Assembly: GCA_030427245.1 (NCBI GenBank)
Contig: JAUHXA010000021.1
Location: forward strand, 1-64,000
DNA length: 64,000 nt
Origin: Bacteroidia bacterium
Lineage (GTDB): Bacteria; Bacteroidota; Bacteroidia; Chitinophagales; UBA2359
Direction of reading: 5' to 3'
The notes under the pieces were generated by a model that saw only the letters and a program-made list of their open reading frames with translations, was not told where the DNA came from and did no database searches. The position numbers were made by a program, and so were the translations under genes. This document shows, piece after piece, positions 26,500 through 36,145 of this stretch (position 1 is its first letter; every line of letters starts with the position of its first letter).

Positions 26500-28968
26500 C
26501 TAGAAAGGCAACCGATACCCGACTACAATTTGGTTGTATTTGAAAGCATTACGAGCTGTAAAGTCGGCATAAAGGCGGCCACCTGCAAAATTCAAGTAGC
26601 TCCCCAAGATAAAATTATAATTCAATTTCAATTGGTCGTCACCATCATCTGCAATCTGCATAAAACCAGCACCTACACTCACATAAGGTTTTACCAATGA
26701 ATTTTTGACATTGATGGGCAAGACTCCATTTAATCCGATGCCAAAAGAAGCAGGTGAGCCAAATCCAAAAAAGGTTTCGGGCATCAACTCAAATGGGCTG
26801 TTTTCGATGGCATAGTGCCATCGAAAACCAACATTAAAAGTCGTTTGTCCACCCACATTGAATCCTGCAAAGGAAGACATTCCTTCATAAGACACACGAG
26901 AGGAAAACCCCGTTGTATCTTGTGAAACAAAGCTGCCTGTTGTTTTTACATCTATCTCGTCCAGTGTCCTTGTAGGATTGTTGTATCCTGTATCACCATT
27001 GTCAGAAGGAGTTTGGTTGTTGTTGTTATTCATACTTCCATCGTTTCCTCCATTATTGTTGTTGTTATTGTTTCCATTTCCATTGTTCATATTGCCTCCA
27101 CCATTCTGCATGTTTTGGATAGCCTTCTGATTTTCCTCAACTTGTTGGCTCACCTTTTGAAGCTCCATCAACAATCTTGAAGAAAACTCAGTCAAATCTT
27201 TTTGAAGCGTATTGATGTCTTCAATCCTGGCGATTTTGGTTAGGTCATTTTGTTGTTGACGTTCCATCATCTGAATCAAAGTTTTTTCCATTTCATCAAG
27301 TTTGCGATTCAATTCTTGTTGTTGCATCATTGCTTGAACATCACCTTGATTGAGTGTACCCGCAGCAGGAGCAATTCTTGTACCGCCTGCACCCATTCCG
27401 TCTAAAATTTCATCAATGATATTCTCAAATTCAGCAGGAGTCATTTGGATAGTGCTTCCGCCAGAACCACCACCTACATTAGGCGAATACATAGAATTTT
27501 GTTGTTTTTGCTGTTCTCTTTGAAGTTTTTCTGCTTCTTGTTTCTCCAATTCATGTACCACTTGCTCTGCAAATTCTTTTTCTTTCAACAATGCTGCCGC
27601 TTCATCAATGTCTTTTTGAGCATAAGCGTCATTTAGTCTGGATTCCAATTCCAGAACTTGTTGCTCGTATTTTTGCTTGAGAGCTTGTTTCTCCAACTCA
27701 TTAGCAACCTTCTGTTCGGTCGTCATAGCTTCTTGCATTTCCAATTGAAACGCACCGCCTGTTTTGGCTTTTTTACCCAAAGTAAGATTTACACCAAAGG
27801 TCGTCATCCAGCTTTCTTGCAAATCATCGGTTTGTTGAAGGTCTTCAATTGCCGTATTTGAAGTAATCAAAGCACGTACATTCCCAAAGACTTTCAATCG
27901 GTTGGAGAAAGGCAATGTCACACCCGCACCAGCCATTGCAAATGCCTGATTTTCAATCGTCATACTGTCTCTCCCAACATAGTCGTCACCTGCACGAATA
28001 TTTCCACCTCCTGCAATCAAATAAGGTGTCAAGCCGCTACCAGGTGCATTCAGATTCAATCGCAATTCACCACCATACATAGACAATTTGTCAAAATCGG
28101 TGCTAACAGGTCCATCATTGACTCCCTGCAAATAGAATCCACGAAGCCCCACATAAGGGTTGAAGTTGAAGCCCAAAGAACCTCCCAACATCCAAGTATT
28201 TCTAAAACCCAAATCTTCATGGAAATTCACCCGTGCGACAGTCGGTTCAAGAGGAGTGCGTACTCCTTGCAACCCATCGGTGAAAGTGCGGAAATAGGCT
28301 TTATCTAATTCTGATAAAGTGCCAGGTCGCCGTCCCCCTAAGTAAAACTGAATAGAAGCCGCCAAAGACCAGTTTCTCAACTCCTTCACTTCAAAATCAT
28401 TGTCTGTAACACCCAAGTCTGCTTTGTCTTCATCGGTCAATAAATTCTTACCCGAATTGTAGTTGTAGCGAGTATTTTTTGCTTCAATCATCAAAGTTGA
28501 ACGATCTCCTAAACTGAATTTGACACCACCACCAACTTGCACATAGATTTGTTTGGTTGCTTCCATTGTGTCCAGTTCAATAGACTGAATACCTGTTCCG
28601 AAAGAGACAAAAGGTAAAAGCGCGCCCTTACTGAGGTTCGCCTTCAAATCTCCCCCCCAACGAGTGATTTTTACATCACGAGGAGTAAACAAAGAATCGG
28701 GAAAATTTGCCAATCCATAATTGCTAAAATCAGTCATTAGGTTTCCAGACTGCATATAGCTGGCTCGTAGCTCCAAATATTCTCCAAAGCCCAATCCAAA
28801 CTTACCTCCAAATAAAAGTCCGTCTTCAATACCTGCTTGGTCGTCCCACCAAACATTTTCAACAGTAGGCGATAGTGTATAGCTGATTCCTGATACCTGT
28901 GCAAAGTTCAATTGTGAACCCATGCACAACAGTATCAACCAAATTCCTTTTAAATATTGTTTCTTCAT
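26500..28968 (-). CDS. Large outer-membrane beta-barrel protein with coiled coil and Asn-rich linker
   Basis: An 822-residue secreted protein (signal peptide MKKQYLKGIWLILLCMGSQL). The first 400 residues contain two barrel-like halves of the OmpA/porin type, each with alternating hydrophobic strands and Gly (for example RTPLEPTVARVNFHEDLG marks the second half). Residues about 410-480 form a Gln/Glu-rich coiled coil (QKVANELEKQALKQKYEQQ). A low-complexity Asn/Gly stretch lies near 640-670, and the last 130 residues are a third barrel-like segment ending IVVGYRLPF, a normal outer-membrane C-terminal Phe. Upstream of the ECF sigma gene by 20 bp. Function unknown; periplasm-spanning scaffold inferred. 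Confidence 0.75.
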   Translation of the reverse strand: MKKQYLKGIWLILLCMGSQLNFAQVSGISYTLSPTVENVWWDDQAGIEDGLLFGGKFGLGFGEYLELRASYMQSGNLMTDFSNYGLANFPDSLFTPRDVKITRWGGDLKANLSKGALLPFVSFGTGIQSIELDTMEATKQIYVQVGGGVKFSLGDRSTLMIEAKNTRYNYNSGKNLLTDEDKADLGVTDNDFEVKELRNWSLAASIQFYLGGRRPGTLSELDKAYFRTFTDGLQGVRTPLEPTVARVNFHEDLGFRNTWMLGGSLGFNFNPYVGLRGFYLQGVNDGPVSTDFDKLSMYGGELRLNLNAPGSGLTPYLIAGGGNIRAGDDYVGRDSMTIENQAFAMAGAGVTLPFSNRLKVFGNVRALITSNTAIEDLQQTDDLQESWMTTFGVNLTLGKKAKTGGAFQLEMQEAMTTEQKVANELEKQALKQKYEQQVLELESRLNDAYAQKDIDEAAALLKEKEFAEQVVHELEKQEAEKLQREQQKQQNSMYSPNVGGGSGGSTIQMTPAEFENIIDEILDGMGAGGTRIAPAAGTLNQGDVQAMMQQQELNRKLDEMEKTLIQMMERQQQNDLTKIARIEDINTLQKDLTEFSSRLLMELQKVSQQVEENQKAIQNMQNGGGNMNNGNGNNNNNNNGGNDGSMNNNNNQTPSDNGDTGYNNPTRTLDEIDVKTTGSFVSQDTTGFSSRVSYEGMSSFAGFNVGGQTTFNVGFRWHYAIENSPFELMPETFFGFGSPASFGIGLNGVLPINVKNSLVKPYVSVGAGFMQIADDGDDQLKLNYNFILGSYLNFAGGRLYADFTARNAFKYNQIVVGYRLPF

Positions 28969-29194
28969 GTTTAAATCTTTATTTTAATACAAAAGTGTTT
29001 TGTAGGTTACAGACCTCAAATCCCAAATCGGTAACATAGAAATGGGTGTTTTTATCTAAAAAATAATTTTGAATGTTGAGATAAATGAATGGATTACACA
29101 GCTTTCTTTTCCCAATTTTTCAATTTAAAAAACTGACTAATAAAGCGTTGTGATTTGAATGAGGAAGGATGTAAAGAATGAAAATAAAAGGGGG

Positions 29195-31465
29195 TTAAAA
29201 TAAAAACTTCAACTGTGCGCCACCATAAAAGTTTCGTTCTGCTGCGGGCTGAAAGTAACGTCCTCCAAAAGGATTCAAGTCATTTCCCAAACTATAGGAT
29301 TCATTCAACAGGTTGTTGACTCCTCCAAAAACAACCGCTTCAAAGCGATTAAAATATTGACTATAACCGATTTTTACATTTACCAAACTGTAGGTATTGG
29401 CAAAAACAGTATTGGCATCATTTAGAGGAATAGCATCTGTAAAATTGTAATTAAGGTGGGTAAACACACCTGGTTTGGTGGTTAAATTAATACCAAGATT
29501 CAAAATGTGAGGAGCAACACCTGTATAAATATTGCCCGAAAAATCCACTCCTTCTTTCAAATAATCTTTGAAGCGGAAATGATTGTAAGTGTAGGCCAAA
29601 TTTACATCAAATTGCTGCAAGAACTGAATCGCATTTTTATTTCGCAATAATTTATAATTTAACATCATTTCTATGCCTTTGTTCGATGTTACCCCTGCAT
29701 TTTCAAACAAAATGGTTCCGTTTTCCGCTGTTTTGCTGACAAACGCATCCTTCAGTTGAAGTGAGAATAGAACAACATCTGCCTGAAAAGGTTGACCATT
29801 CAATCGAAAACCCACCTCGTAGTTCGTCCCCTCCTCGGCTTGTAAAGCTGAATTAATGCTGCCTTCACTCGTCCTAATTTCGCTCAAACTCGGTGGTGAA
29901 AATCCCCAACTGACACTTCCATGCGCTGCAAATTTGTCTTTCCATGTTTTGACAACTGCAATACGTGGCGTAAATGCTCCTTCAAAATGAATATTGTTCT
30001 CGCTGAAATCGCCCAAGTGATTCACCCGTTCTATATCATATTGTACCGTATTGTAGCTTGCGCCAACCGTTGCAGTGATGTTTTTCGGTAAATCTATGCT
30101 CGCTTGTGTGAAAACCAAGGCATAACGAGGTTCGATATAATCGGCAAACTGCAAGGTGTCTTTTTCACCTTCATTGTTGCCAAATACCTTTGCATCAACG
30201 CCTGTAAACTGCGATTCCATACCCGAAACCCATTGGAGTTTTCGATTGGAGTTTTTGCCTATTGAAGTAGTGTAAATCAACTGTGGACGAATGCTGAAAC
30301 CTGTTTGGTTTTCGGTTTTGAAGTTGGTATTGAAGGGATTGACAAAGTTGATAGTTGTGATGGACATGGCAGCTTTCATTTCCCATTTTTCGCTGAGCGG
30401 CAAAGCATAATCAATGCCTGTCATGGACATTTGGTTTTCGATAGAAGCATTTTGAGCAGCACTACCTGGACGTGCTTGACGAGGGTTTTCGGCTCTTTGG
30501 TCGGCATTGAGTCCGCCAGGAATTTGATAGTCCAAGAGCGTGAAAAAGGTGGCGACTCGTACCGTTCCCGCTTTCTCCAAATCGAAAAAGCCATTGAAGT
30601 TGAACATCTCTCGACTCAGCGAATTGTGGTCACGATAACCATCCGATTCATGGTGATTGTATCGAAACTGTACTCCATTTTTGCCCCAACTTTGGGTCGC
30701 CCCCACCGAAGATTTCCACAAACCATAACTGCCCAAAGTGTTGTTCACTTCTATATGATTTTGTTGATATTGAAGGGGGGAAGTCTGAAATAAAACTGCT
30801 CCACCATTCCCTGCCCCATACAAACTACTTGCTGGGCCTTTGATAACCTCCACATTGCCGACCATTTCAGGGTCAATCAAATTTATCAACGTTTCGCCAT
30901 CTGATTTGGTCAGAGGTACATTGTTCCAGTACATTTTGACATTGCGAATATTGAAGGGCGAGCGCAAGGAACTGCCCCGAATCGAAATGCGGTAACTGCC
31001 ATTGGCTCGTTCTTCCATACGCACTCCAGAAAGCGTATTGAAGGCTTGTACCAAAGAGCTTTGGTCGCTTTGCTTCAATGTTTTGGGAGAAATAGTCGCA
31101 ATTGCGCCAGCCGTTTTCAGTAGGATTTTTTTACTTTCAAAAGCTTGAACTGTGACTTGATTGAGGAGGATATCATTTGGGGTGAGATAAAGGATTTTGG
31201 GCAAATCATTGCAGTTGATTTCTGCCTGCAAGGTTTCGTAGGAAACGTGTGAAATGCGGATTTGAATTTTATCTCGGCTGCAATTGAATGTGAAGTTGCC
31301 GTTTGTATCGGTGATGATTTGTGTGTTCTCTCCTTCAACAACAACAGTTGCATTGTGTACGGCTTGGCTGGTTTGGAGATTTTGCAGGGTGACGGTTTGG
31401 GCAAGAGCAAATTGAAGGGATAGGAAGAAATAAAAAAAGGTAAATATTTTATGAATAATAGTCAT
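29195..31465 (-). CDS. TonB-dependent outer-membrane receptor
   Basis: A 756-residue TonB-dependent transporter. Start taken at ATG 31465 (MTIIHKIFTFFYFFLSLQFALAQ), which is a signal peptide; a further-upstream ATG (31492) adds nine residues. An N-terminal carboxypeptidase-D regulatory-like domain (QTSQAVHNATVVVEGENTQ) precedes the plug (VRMEERANGSYRISIRGSSL, then GAGNGGAVLFQTSPL). The rest is a 22-strand barrel ending GGAQLKFLF with the terminal Phe of outer-membrane proteins. It probably takes up a ferric chelate, cobalamin or metal; ligand unknown. No SusD partner is adjacent, so a polysaccharide locus is unlikely. Plug and barrel are complete. Confidence 0.9.
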   Translation of the reverse strand: MTIIHKIFTFFYFFLSLQFALAQTVTLQNLQTSQAVHNATVVVEGENTQIITDTNGNFTFNCSRDKIQIRISHVSYETLQAEINCNDLPKILYLTPNDILLNQVTVQAFESKKILLKTAGAIATISPKTLKQSDQSSLVQAFNTLSGVRMEERANGSYRISIRGSSLRSPFNIRNVKMYWNNVPLTKSDGETLINLIDPEMVGNVEVIKGPASSLYGAGNGGAVLFQTSPLQYQQNHIEVNNTLGSYGLWKSSVGATQSWGKNGVQFRYNHHESDGYRDHNSLSREMFNFNGFFDLEKAGTVRVATFFTLLDYQIPGGLNADQRAENPRQARPGSAAQNASIENQMSMTGIDYALPLSEKWEMKAAMSITTINFVNPFNTNFKTENQTGFSIRPQLIYTTSIGKNSNRKLQWVSGMESQFTGVDAKVFGNNEGEKDTLQFADYIEPRYALVFTQASIDLPKNITATVGASYNTVQYDIERVNHLGDFSENNIHFEGAFTPRIAVVKTWKDKFAAHGSVSWGFSPPSLSEIRTSEGSINSALQAEEGTNYEVGFRLNGQPFQADVVLFSLQLKDAFVSKTAENGTILFENAGVTSNKGIEMMLNYKLLRNKNAIQFLQQFDVNLAYTYNHFRFKDYLKEGVDFSGNIYTGVAPHILNLGINLTTKPGVFTHLNYNFTDAIPLNDANTVFANTYSLVNVKIGYSQYFNRFEAVVFGGVNNLLNESYSLGNDLNPFGGRYFQPAAERNFYGGAQLKFLF

Positions 31466-31599
31466 TGTCGATGCTTTAGGAAAAAATGCCAAATTACGAC
31501 AAAATGAATTTACCTACACTCATGATAGGTTGCAGATTACAAGCTCAATCCTAAAAATTTAATTCCATCTCTCAAACTTCAATTTTTATTTCCTCTTAC

Positions 31600-32220
31600 T
31601 TAGATGCTTACCCTTTTCCCATCATACAATTTAATGTTTTTGATTTCAACAGCTACTTGGACATTACTCAAATCTAACTTGTCGAGAATCGAACGAACCG
31701 AAACAATCACCGAGTTTTTGGTGATGTTCGCCATGTCTTTCCGCAAAGCAGCATCTTTTTTAAACTGACTATTCACCTCCTTTTTGGTGTAGGATTCTAC
31801 TTTTTCCCAAAATTCTTTGGCAGGAAGGCTTTTGTCCAACCATGCAAATCTGCTGGTGATTTCACTCTTTTTATTGCTGATAGACAGGGGGTATAGTTGG
31901 AGGTCATTGACCAAGATGGAGAGACGTTTTTCGCTTTTGTCGTAACTCAATTGCATATCTTTGGATGCAAAGCCAAATGGAACACTTGCGTCCCAAGTAT
32001 AGAGATAATCGATATGCGCCAATACTTTCTTTCGGTGTTCGGTTTTGGTGAAACTAAGTTTGTCACGAGAAAACACAAACTCTTCGGTAGCAGCCAATTC
32101 GTGCTGCACACCTTCTAAAATAGAAATAGAGTTGTCCACAATAAATTCTTGGTAAGCAAAATATCCGCCAATACCAAGGGCTGCAATGAGCGTAACAATC
32201 AAAATATTTTTTATGTCCAT
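31600..32220 (-). CDS. Membrane-anchored protein of unknown function
   Basis: A 206-residue protein with a single N-terminal membrane helix (residues 4-22, ILIVTLIAALGIGGYFAYQE) and an otherwise soluble domain rich in Lys. The alternating pattern and length remind me of the DUF4230 family, but the signature is not clear enough to assert. No catalytic residues are visible. It sits 90-100 bp downstream of the TonB receptor gene's upstream end on the same strand, and the separation suggests its own promoter. Confidence 0.6.
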   Translation of the reverse strand: MDIKNILIVTLIAALGIGGYFAYQEFIVDNSISILEGVQHELAATEEFVFSRDKLSFTKTEHRKKVLAHIDYLYTWDASVPFGFASKDMQLSYDKSEKRLSILVNDLQLYPLSISNKKSEITSRFAWLDKSLPAKEFWEKVESYTKKEVNSQFKKDAALRKDMANITKNSVIVSVRSILDKLDLSNVQVAVEIKNIKLYDGKRVSI

Positions 32221-32416
32221 ATTGTAAGGGGTTCGATGGCTTGGGAAAAATTAAAGTAGTAAGATAAATGATTTGTTTTGTTTCTACAAATAGGTTTGAC
32301 TACTGTTTGGCAAACTGTAATTAGAGAGAGTTTTGAGGTGAAATACAAAAGATGTTCTATGAAAAAATAGAAAGGCTTTTTTTTTACTATTTTTGGTCGT
32401 TCTAAAAAAAAGCAAT

Positions 32417-35400
32417 ATGACTAAACTACTACTACCAATTTTTTCTCTTATGATTTGCTGCCTATTTTTTTCTAATTGCAGCGAAAACCAAAATCCCAAC
32501 ATTTTTACCCCAAAAAACCAAATCCTTGTGTTCTCCAAAACTGCAGGTTTTCGCCATTCTTCCATTGAAGTAGGAATTGCGGCGATTCAAAAACTGGGTA
32601 CAGAAAATGGTTTTGAAGTGTTTTCGACCGAAGATGCAGATTACTTTGAAGAAGACAGTTTGAAGGAATTTTCAGCCGTAGTGTTTCTCAATACAACAGG
32701 TGATGTATTAAATCCCAAGCAACAATCTGATTTTGAGAGATATATTCAAGCGGGGGGCGGATATGTGGGTATTCATTCTGCAAGTGATACCGAATACAAT
32801 TGGGACTGGTATGGCAAAATGGTGGGGGCTTACTTCAATGGACATCCGCAGATTCAAGAGGCAAAACTAAAGGTAGTGGATTCCAATCATGCGAGCTGTA
32901 AACACTTACCCAATCCGTGGGAACGCACGGATGAATGGTACAACTTCAAAAACTTGAACGAAGATGTAAATATTTTACTGCAAATTGATGAGACATCTTA
33001 TGAGGGTGGAACGAATGGCGAAAATCACCCGATGGCTTGGTATCATGACTACGATGGCGGAAGGGCTTTTTATACAGGTTTGGGGCATACGGAGGAAAGT
33101 TTCAGTGAAGAAAATTATTTGCAGCATCTGCTGAAGGGTATTCAATATGCAATGGGTATGGATCGGAAACTGGATTATACCAAAGTCAAATCTCACCGCC
33201 TTCCTGATGAAGACCGTTTCGCAAAGGTAGTGTTGGACGATTTTTTGGAAGAGCCGATGGAATTGGAGATGATGCCCGATGGCAAAATCATCTTTACAGA
33301 GCGAAAAGGTGCGGTCAAACTTTATGACCCTCAATTGCAGGATAGTAAAATCATCAATCGTTTTGAAGTCCATACTGAGGAAGAAGATGGTTTGCAGGGA
33401 ATAGCGCTTGACCCCAATTTCAAGGAGAATCATTGGCTGTATGTCTATTATTCACCAAAAGGAGAAAAGCCCGTCAATGTTTTATCTCGATTTGAGTTTG
33501 TGGATGGTAGGATAGATATGCAGTCCGAAATTCAGTTGTTGGAGGTTAAGGTGCAAAGGGATGAATGTTGTCATGTGGGCGGTTCGGTGGAGTTTGACAA
33601 TAAGGGCAACTTGTTTTTATCGACAGGAGACAATACGAACCCTTTCGAATCAGATGGTTATAGCCCTTCGGATGGTCGAGCAGGTCGTGCGCCTTTTGAC
33701 GCAAGGGGTTCGAGTGCCAACACCCAAGATTTGCGGGGTAAAATCTTACGGATTACCCCACAAGCCGATGGCACTTACACGATTCCTGAGGGCAATTTGT
33801 TTCCGAAAGATGGCTCTAAAGGTCGTCCCGAAATCTATGTAATGGGTTGTCGCAATCCCTTCCGTATTTCGATTGACAACCGTACTGGCTTTTTATATTG
33901 GGGCGAAGTCGGTCCTGATGCAGGGGAAGATGGAATGGTGCGAGGGCCGAGAGGACACGATGAGGTGAATCAAGCACGAGAGGCGGGCTTTTTTGGTTGG
34001 CCTTTATTTGTGGGCGACAACAAAGCCTACCATCGTTACGATTTTGCGACCAAGGTATCGGGCGAAAAAAACGACCCCGAAAATCCCCTCAACGATTCGC
34101 CACACAATACAGGTATCCAAAACTTACCGCCTGCTCAAAAAGCTTTTATCTGGTATCCGTATGCCGAATCCGAAGAGTTTCCGCTGGTCGGCAAAGGAGG
34201 CAGAAATGCAATGGCTGGACCTGTATATCATGCGGAAGACTACAAAGGGGCATATAGGATTCCTGAATACTATGATGGTAAATTGTTTGCTTATGATTGG
34301 ATGCGAGGTTGGATCAATCCTGTGACGATGAACGAAAAAGGGGATTACCAAGGAATGGAAACCTTCATGCCAAACACAGAATTTAACAACATTATGGACA
34401 TGTTGATTGCCGAAGATGGACGGATTTATCTTTTGGAATATGGATCGCTTTGGTTCTCCAAAAATGAAGATGCTCGTTTGGTTCGCATTGACTATCATAG
34501 AGGCAATATTCCTCCTAAGGCGGTCATTGAGGTCGACAAAAAAACGGGTGGTGTGCCTTTGACGGTTCGGTTTTCGGCTGCAAAAAGCAAGGATGCAGAT
34601 GGGGACGAATTGACCTTTGCATGGAAATTTGACTCAAAAGTACAGTTTCAAGCCTTTGAAGCAAACCCTGAATTTACCTTCCAAAAAGCGGGTGTTTATA
34701 CGCCTCTACTCAAAGTAACCGACTCTAAAGGCAATACAACTCTTGCGAGGACGGAAATCAAAGTGGGTAATGCTGCGCCGAGCATCGAATGGGAGATTGC
34801 AGGAAACCGTACCTTTTATTGGGACAACCGAGCTATTCAATACCAACTCAAAATTGAAGATGAAGAAGACAAGGTGGTTGACGGTAAACGTTTGGCACTC
34901 AGTTTTGATTTTTTGAAGGAAGGGAAGGACAAAACGGAGATTGCAAAAGGACATCAAAAGGCTTCGGGGGCGATTTTGGCGCAGCAATTGATTGAGGCAA
35001 ATAACTGTTTGTCTTGCCATCAAATCAATAAAAAATCTGTTGGGCCTAGCTATAAATTGGTTGGAGAAACTTACAAAGACATGAATGGGCGACAAATGTA
35101 TCTTGCCGAAAAAATCATCAAGGGCGGCAATGGTGTTTGGGGTGAACAGGTGATGTCTGCCAATCCTTCCTTGAGTATCGAAGAGGCGGTGACGATTGCG
35201 GATTACATTTTGGGCTTGGCAAATCAAGAGGGTGAAAAAGAGGCAACTCCCCTGCAAGGTATTTATACGGCAAGTGAACATCTGAAAAAAGGCAAAAAGG
35301 GAACCTACTACTTCAATGCGTCTTATACGGATGCGACAACGGAAGGCGTTTCGTCGAATACGGTGATGAAAACTTTGTTGATGCGACATCCGAGAGTGGA

Positions 35401-35779
35401 GGCGGAGGATTTTGACAGTACCAATATGGCTCTACAGATGCGCTATCCGTGGTTGTCTTACCAAGCAGCGCAACGTTTGCGAGATGGGGCGTTTATCTCT
35501 TTCCAAGATATTGACCTGACAGATGTGAAGGACTTGAAGCTTCGCTTGATGGTCGACAAAAACGAAGTGGCTGGTGGGCGTATTGAGTTGCACTTGGACA
35601 GTCCTGATGGAAAAATGATTGGGAATATGGTGGTGAGTGTGAAAGAGGGAAATGAATTGGAGACTTTGGTGATGCCGATTGAGGCGAGTACTGCAATGGG
35701 AGATTTGTTTTTTGTGTTTCGGAATGAAGCGAGTCAAAAGGACGTAACGAAAGTGGATTGGGTGGAGTTTGGGTTTTGA
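32417..35779 (+). CDS. ThuA / PQQ-type sugar dehydrogenase / PKD / cytochrome c lipoprotein
   Basis: A 1120-residue multi-domain secreted protein. ATG at 32417 opens a lipoprotein signal (LLLPIFSLMICCLFF, lipobox FSNC). Residues about 35-235 are a ThuA/trehalose-utilisation domain (GGGYVGIHSASDTEYNW, NHPMAWYHDYDGGRAFYTGL). Residues 245-660 form a sorbosone/glucose-dehydrogenase (GSDH) beta-propeller, with GCRNPFRISIDNRTGFLYWG and GEVGPDAGEDG. A PKD domain (TVRFSAAKSKDADGDEL) follows, then a class I cytochrome c (CLSCH, C864/C867/H868, with Met ligands not pinned down), and a C-terminal CBM6-like jelly roll. Electrons from sugar oxidation probably pass to the haem. Typical of Bacteroidota. Confidence 0.9.
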   Translation: MTKLLLPIFSLMICCLFFSNCSENQNPNIFTPKNQILVFSKTAGFRHSSIEVGIAAIQKLGTENGFEVFSTEDADYFEEDSLKEFSAVVFLNTTGDVLNPKQQSDFERYIQAGGGYVGIHSASDTEYNWDWYGKMVGAYFNGHPQIQEAKLKVVDSNHASCKHLPNPWERTDEWYNFKNLNEDVNILLQIDETSYEGGTNGENHPMAWYHDYDGGRAFYTGLGHTEESFSEENYLQHLLKGIQYAMGMDRKLDYTKVKSHRLPDEDRFAKVVLDDFLEEPMELEMMPDGKIIFTERKGAVKLYDPQLQDSKIINRFEVHTEEEDGLQGIALDPNFKENHWLYVYYSPKGEKPVNVLSRFEFVDGRIDMQSEIQLLEVKVQRDECCHVGGSVEFDNKGNLFLSTGDNTNPFESDGYSPSDGRAGRAPFDARGSSANTQDLRGKILRITPQADGTYTIPEGNLFPKDGSKGRPEIYVMGCRNPFRISIDNRTGFLYWGEVGPDAGEDGMVRGPRGHDEVNQAREAGFFGWPLFVGDNKAYHRYDFATKVSGEKNDPENPLNDSPHNTGIQNLPPAQKAFIWYPYAESEEFPLVGKGGRNAMAGPVYHAEDYKGAYRIPEYYDGKLFAYDWMRGWINPVTMNEKGDYQGMETFMPNTEFNNIMDMLIAEDGRIYLLEYGSLWFSKNEDARLVRIDYHRGNIPPKAVIEVDKKTGGVPLTVRFSAAKSKDADGDELTFAWKFDSKVQFQAFEANPEFTFQKAGVYTPLLKVTDSKGNTTLARTEIKVGNAAPSIEWEIAGNRTFYWDNRAIQYQLKIEDEEDKVVDGKRLALSFDFLKEGKDKTEIAKGHQKASGAILAQQLIEANNCLSCHQINKKSVGPSYKLVGETYKDMNGRQMYLAEKIIKGGNGVWGEQVMSANPSLSIEEAVTIADYILGLANQEGEKEATPLQGIYTASEHLKKGKKGTYYFNASYTDATTEGVSSNTVMKTLLMRHPRVEAEDFDSTNMALQMRYPWLSYQAAQRLRDGAFISFQDIDLTDVKDLKLRLMVDKNEVAGGRIELHLDSPDGKMIGNMVVSVKEGNELETLVMPIEASTAMGDLFFVFRNEASQKDVTKVDWVEFGF

Positions 35780-35806
35780 CCATGGAGGCTTGGAAATCTT
35801 TTTCTC

Positions 35807-35855
35807 CACTGGATTTGATTTTCAACGGAGAGACAGAGGTGGAGAGATTTTTTTT
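35807..35855. repeat. Dispersed intergenic repeat, copy 2
   Basis: Matches the unit at 5064-5112 over about 49 bp (CACTGGATTTGA ... AGACAGAGGTGGAGAGATTTTTT). It lies about 28 bp past the stop codon of the sugar-dehydrogenase lipoprotein. Confidence 0.6.
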
Positions 35856-35909
35856 GAAAATGGTGATGGAATTGAGAATTTACTGTAAATTGCAGTAAAA
35901 GAACGACCT

Positions 35910-36110
35910 ATGAACCAAGTCACCATTCAAATACAAGAAAAATCTTTTTCTTCAACTCTTTCAAGGAGAAGCAAAAGCAACTCTTCAAATAGCTGACTTT
36001 CAAATAGACAGTATCGAAATCGTCAGTACCAACCCCTACTCAACCAAGCCAAATCCACCTTCCAAAACAACCCAGAAGCCCTACAACAATTAAAACAAAT
36101 CCAACGATAA
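35910..36110 (+). pseudogene. Small gene with two compensating frameshifts upstream of the gasdermin-like gene
   Basis: A start-like ATG at 35910 opens MNQVTIQIQEKSFSS in one frame; after about 45 bp the plausible protein continues in the next frame (QLFQGEAKATLQIADFQI, then DSIEIVSTNPY), and then returns to the first frame (LLNQAKSTFQNNPEALQQLK, QIQR) to a TAA at 36108. Concatenated this gives a plausible 67-residue helical protein; as written it is interrupted. Unless the frameshifts are sequencing errors, the gene is dead. It ends 35 bp before the gasdermin-like start codon on the same strand. Family not recognised. Confidence 0.5.
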
Positions 36111-36145
36111 TTAAATCAATTATAAAACATAAAACACAAACAATC

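Noticed and set aside
26890-27100. Asn-rich run in the outer-membrane protein as a sequencing artefact
   Set aside because: The reading frame stays open on both sides and the run is a normal linker type for Bacteroidota surface proteins.
32388-32395. TATTTTTG as a Bacteroidota -7 promoter box for the ThuA/PQQ gene
   Set aside because: Matches TAnnTTTG, but no TTTG/TTG -33 element is found at the proper spacing upstream.
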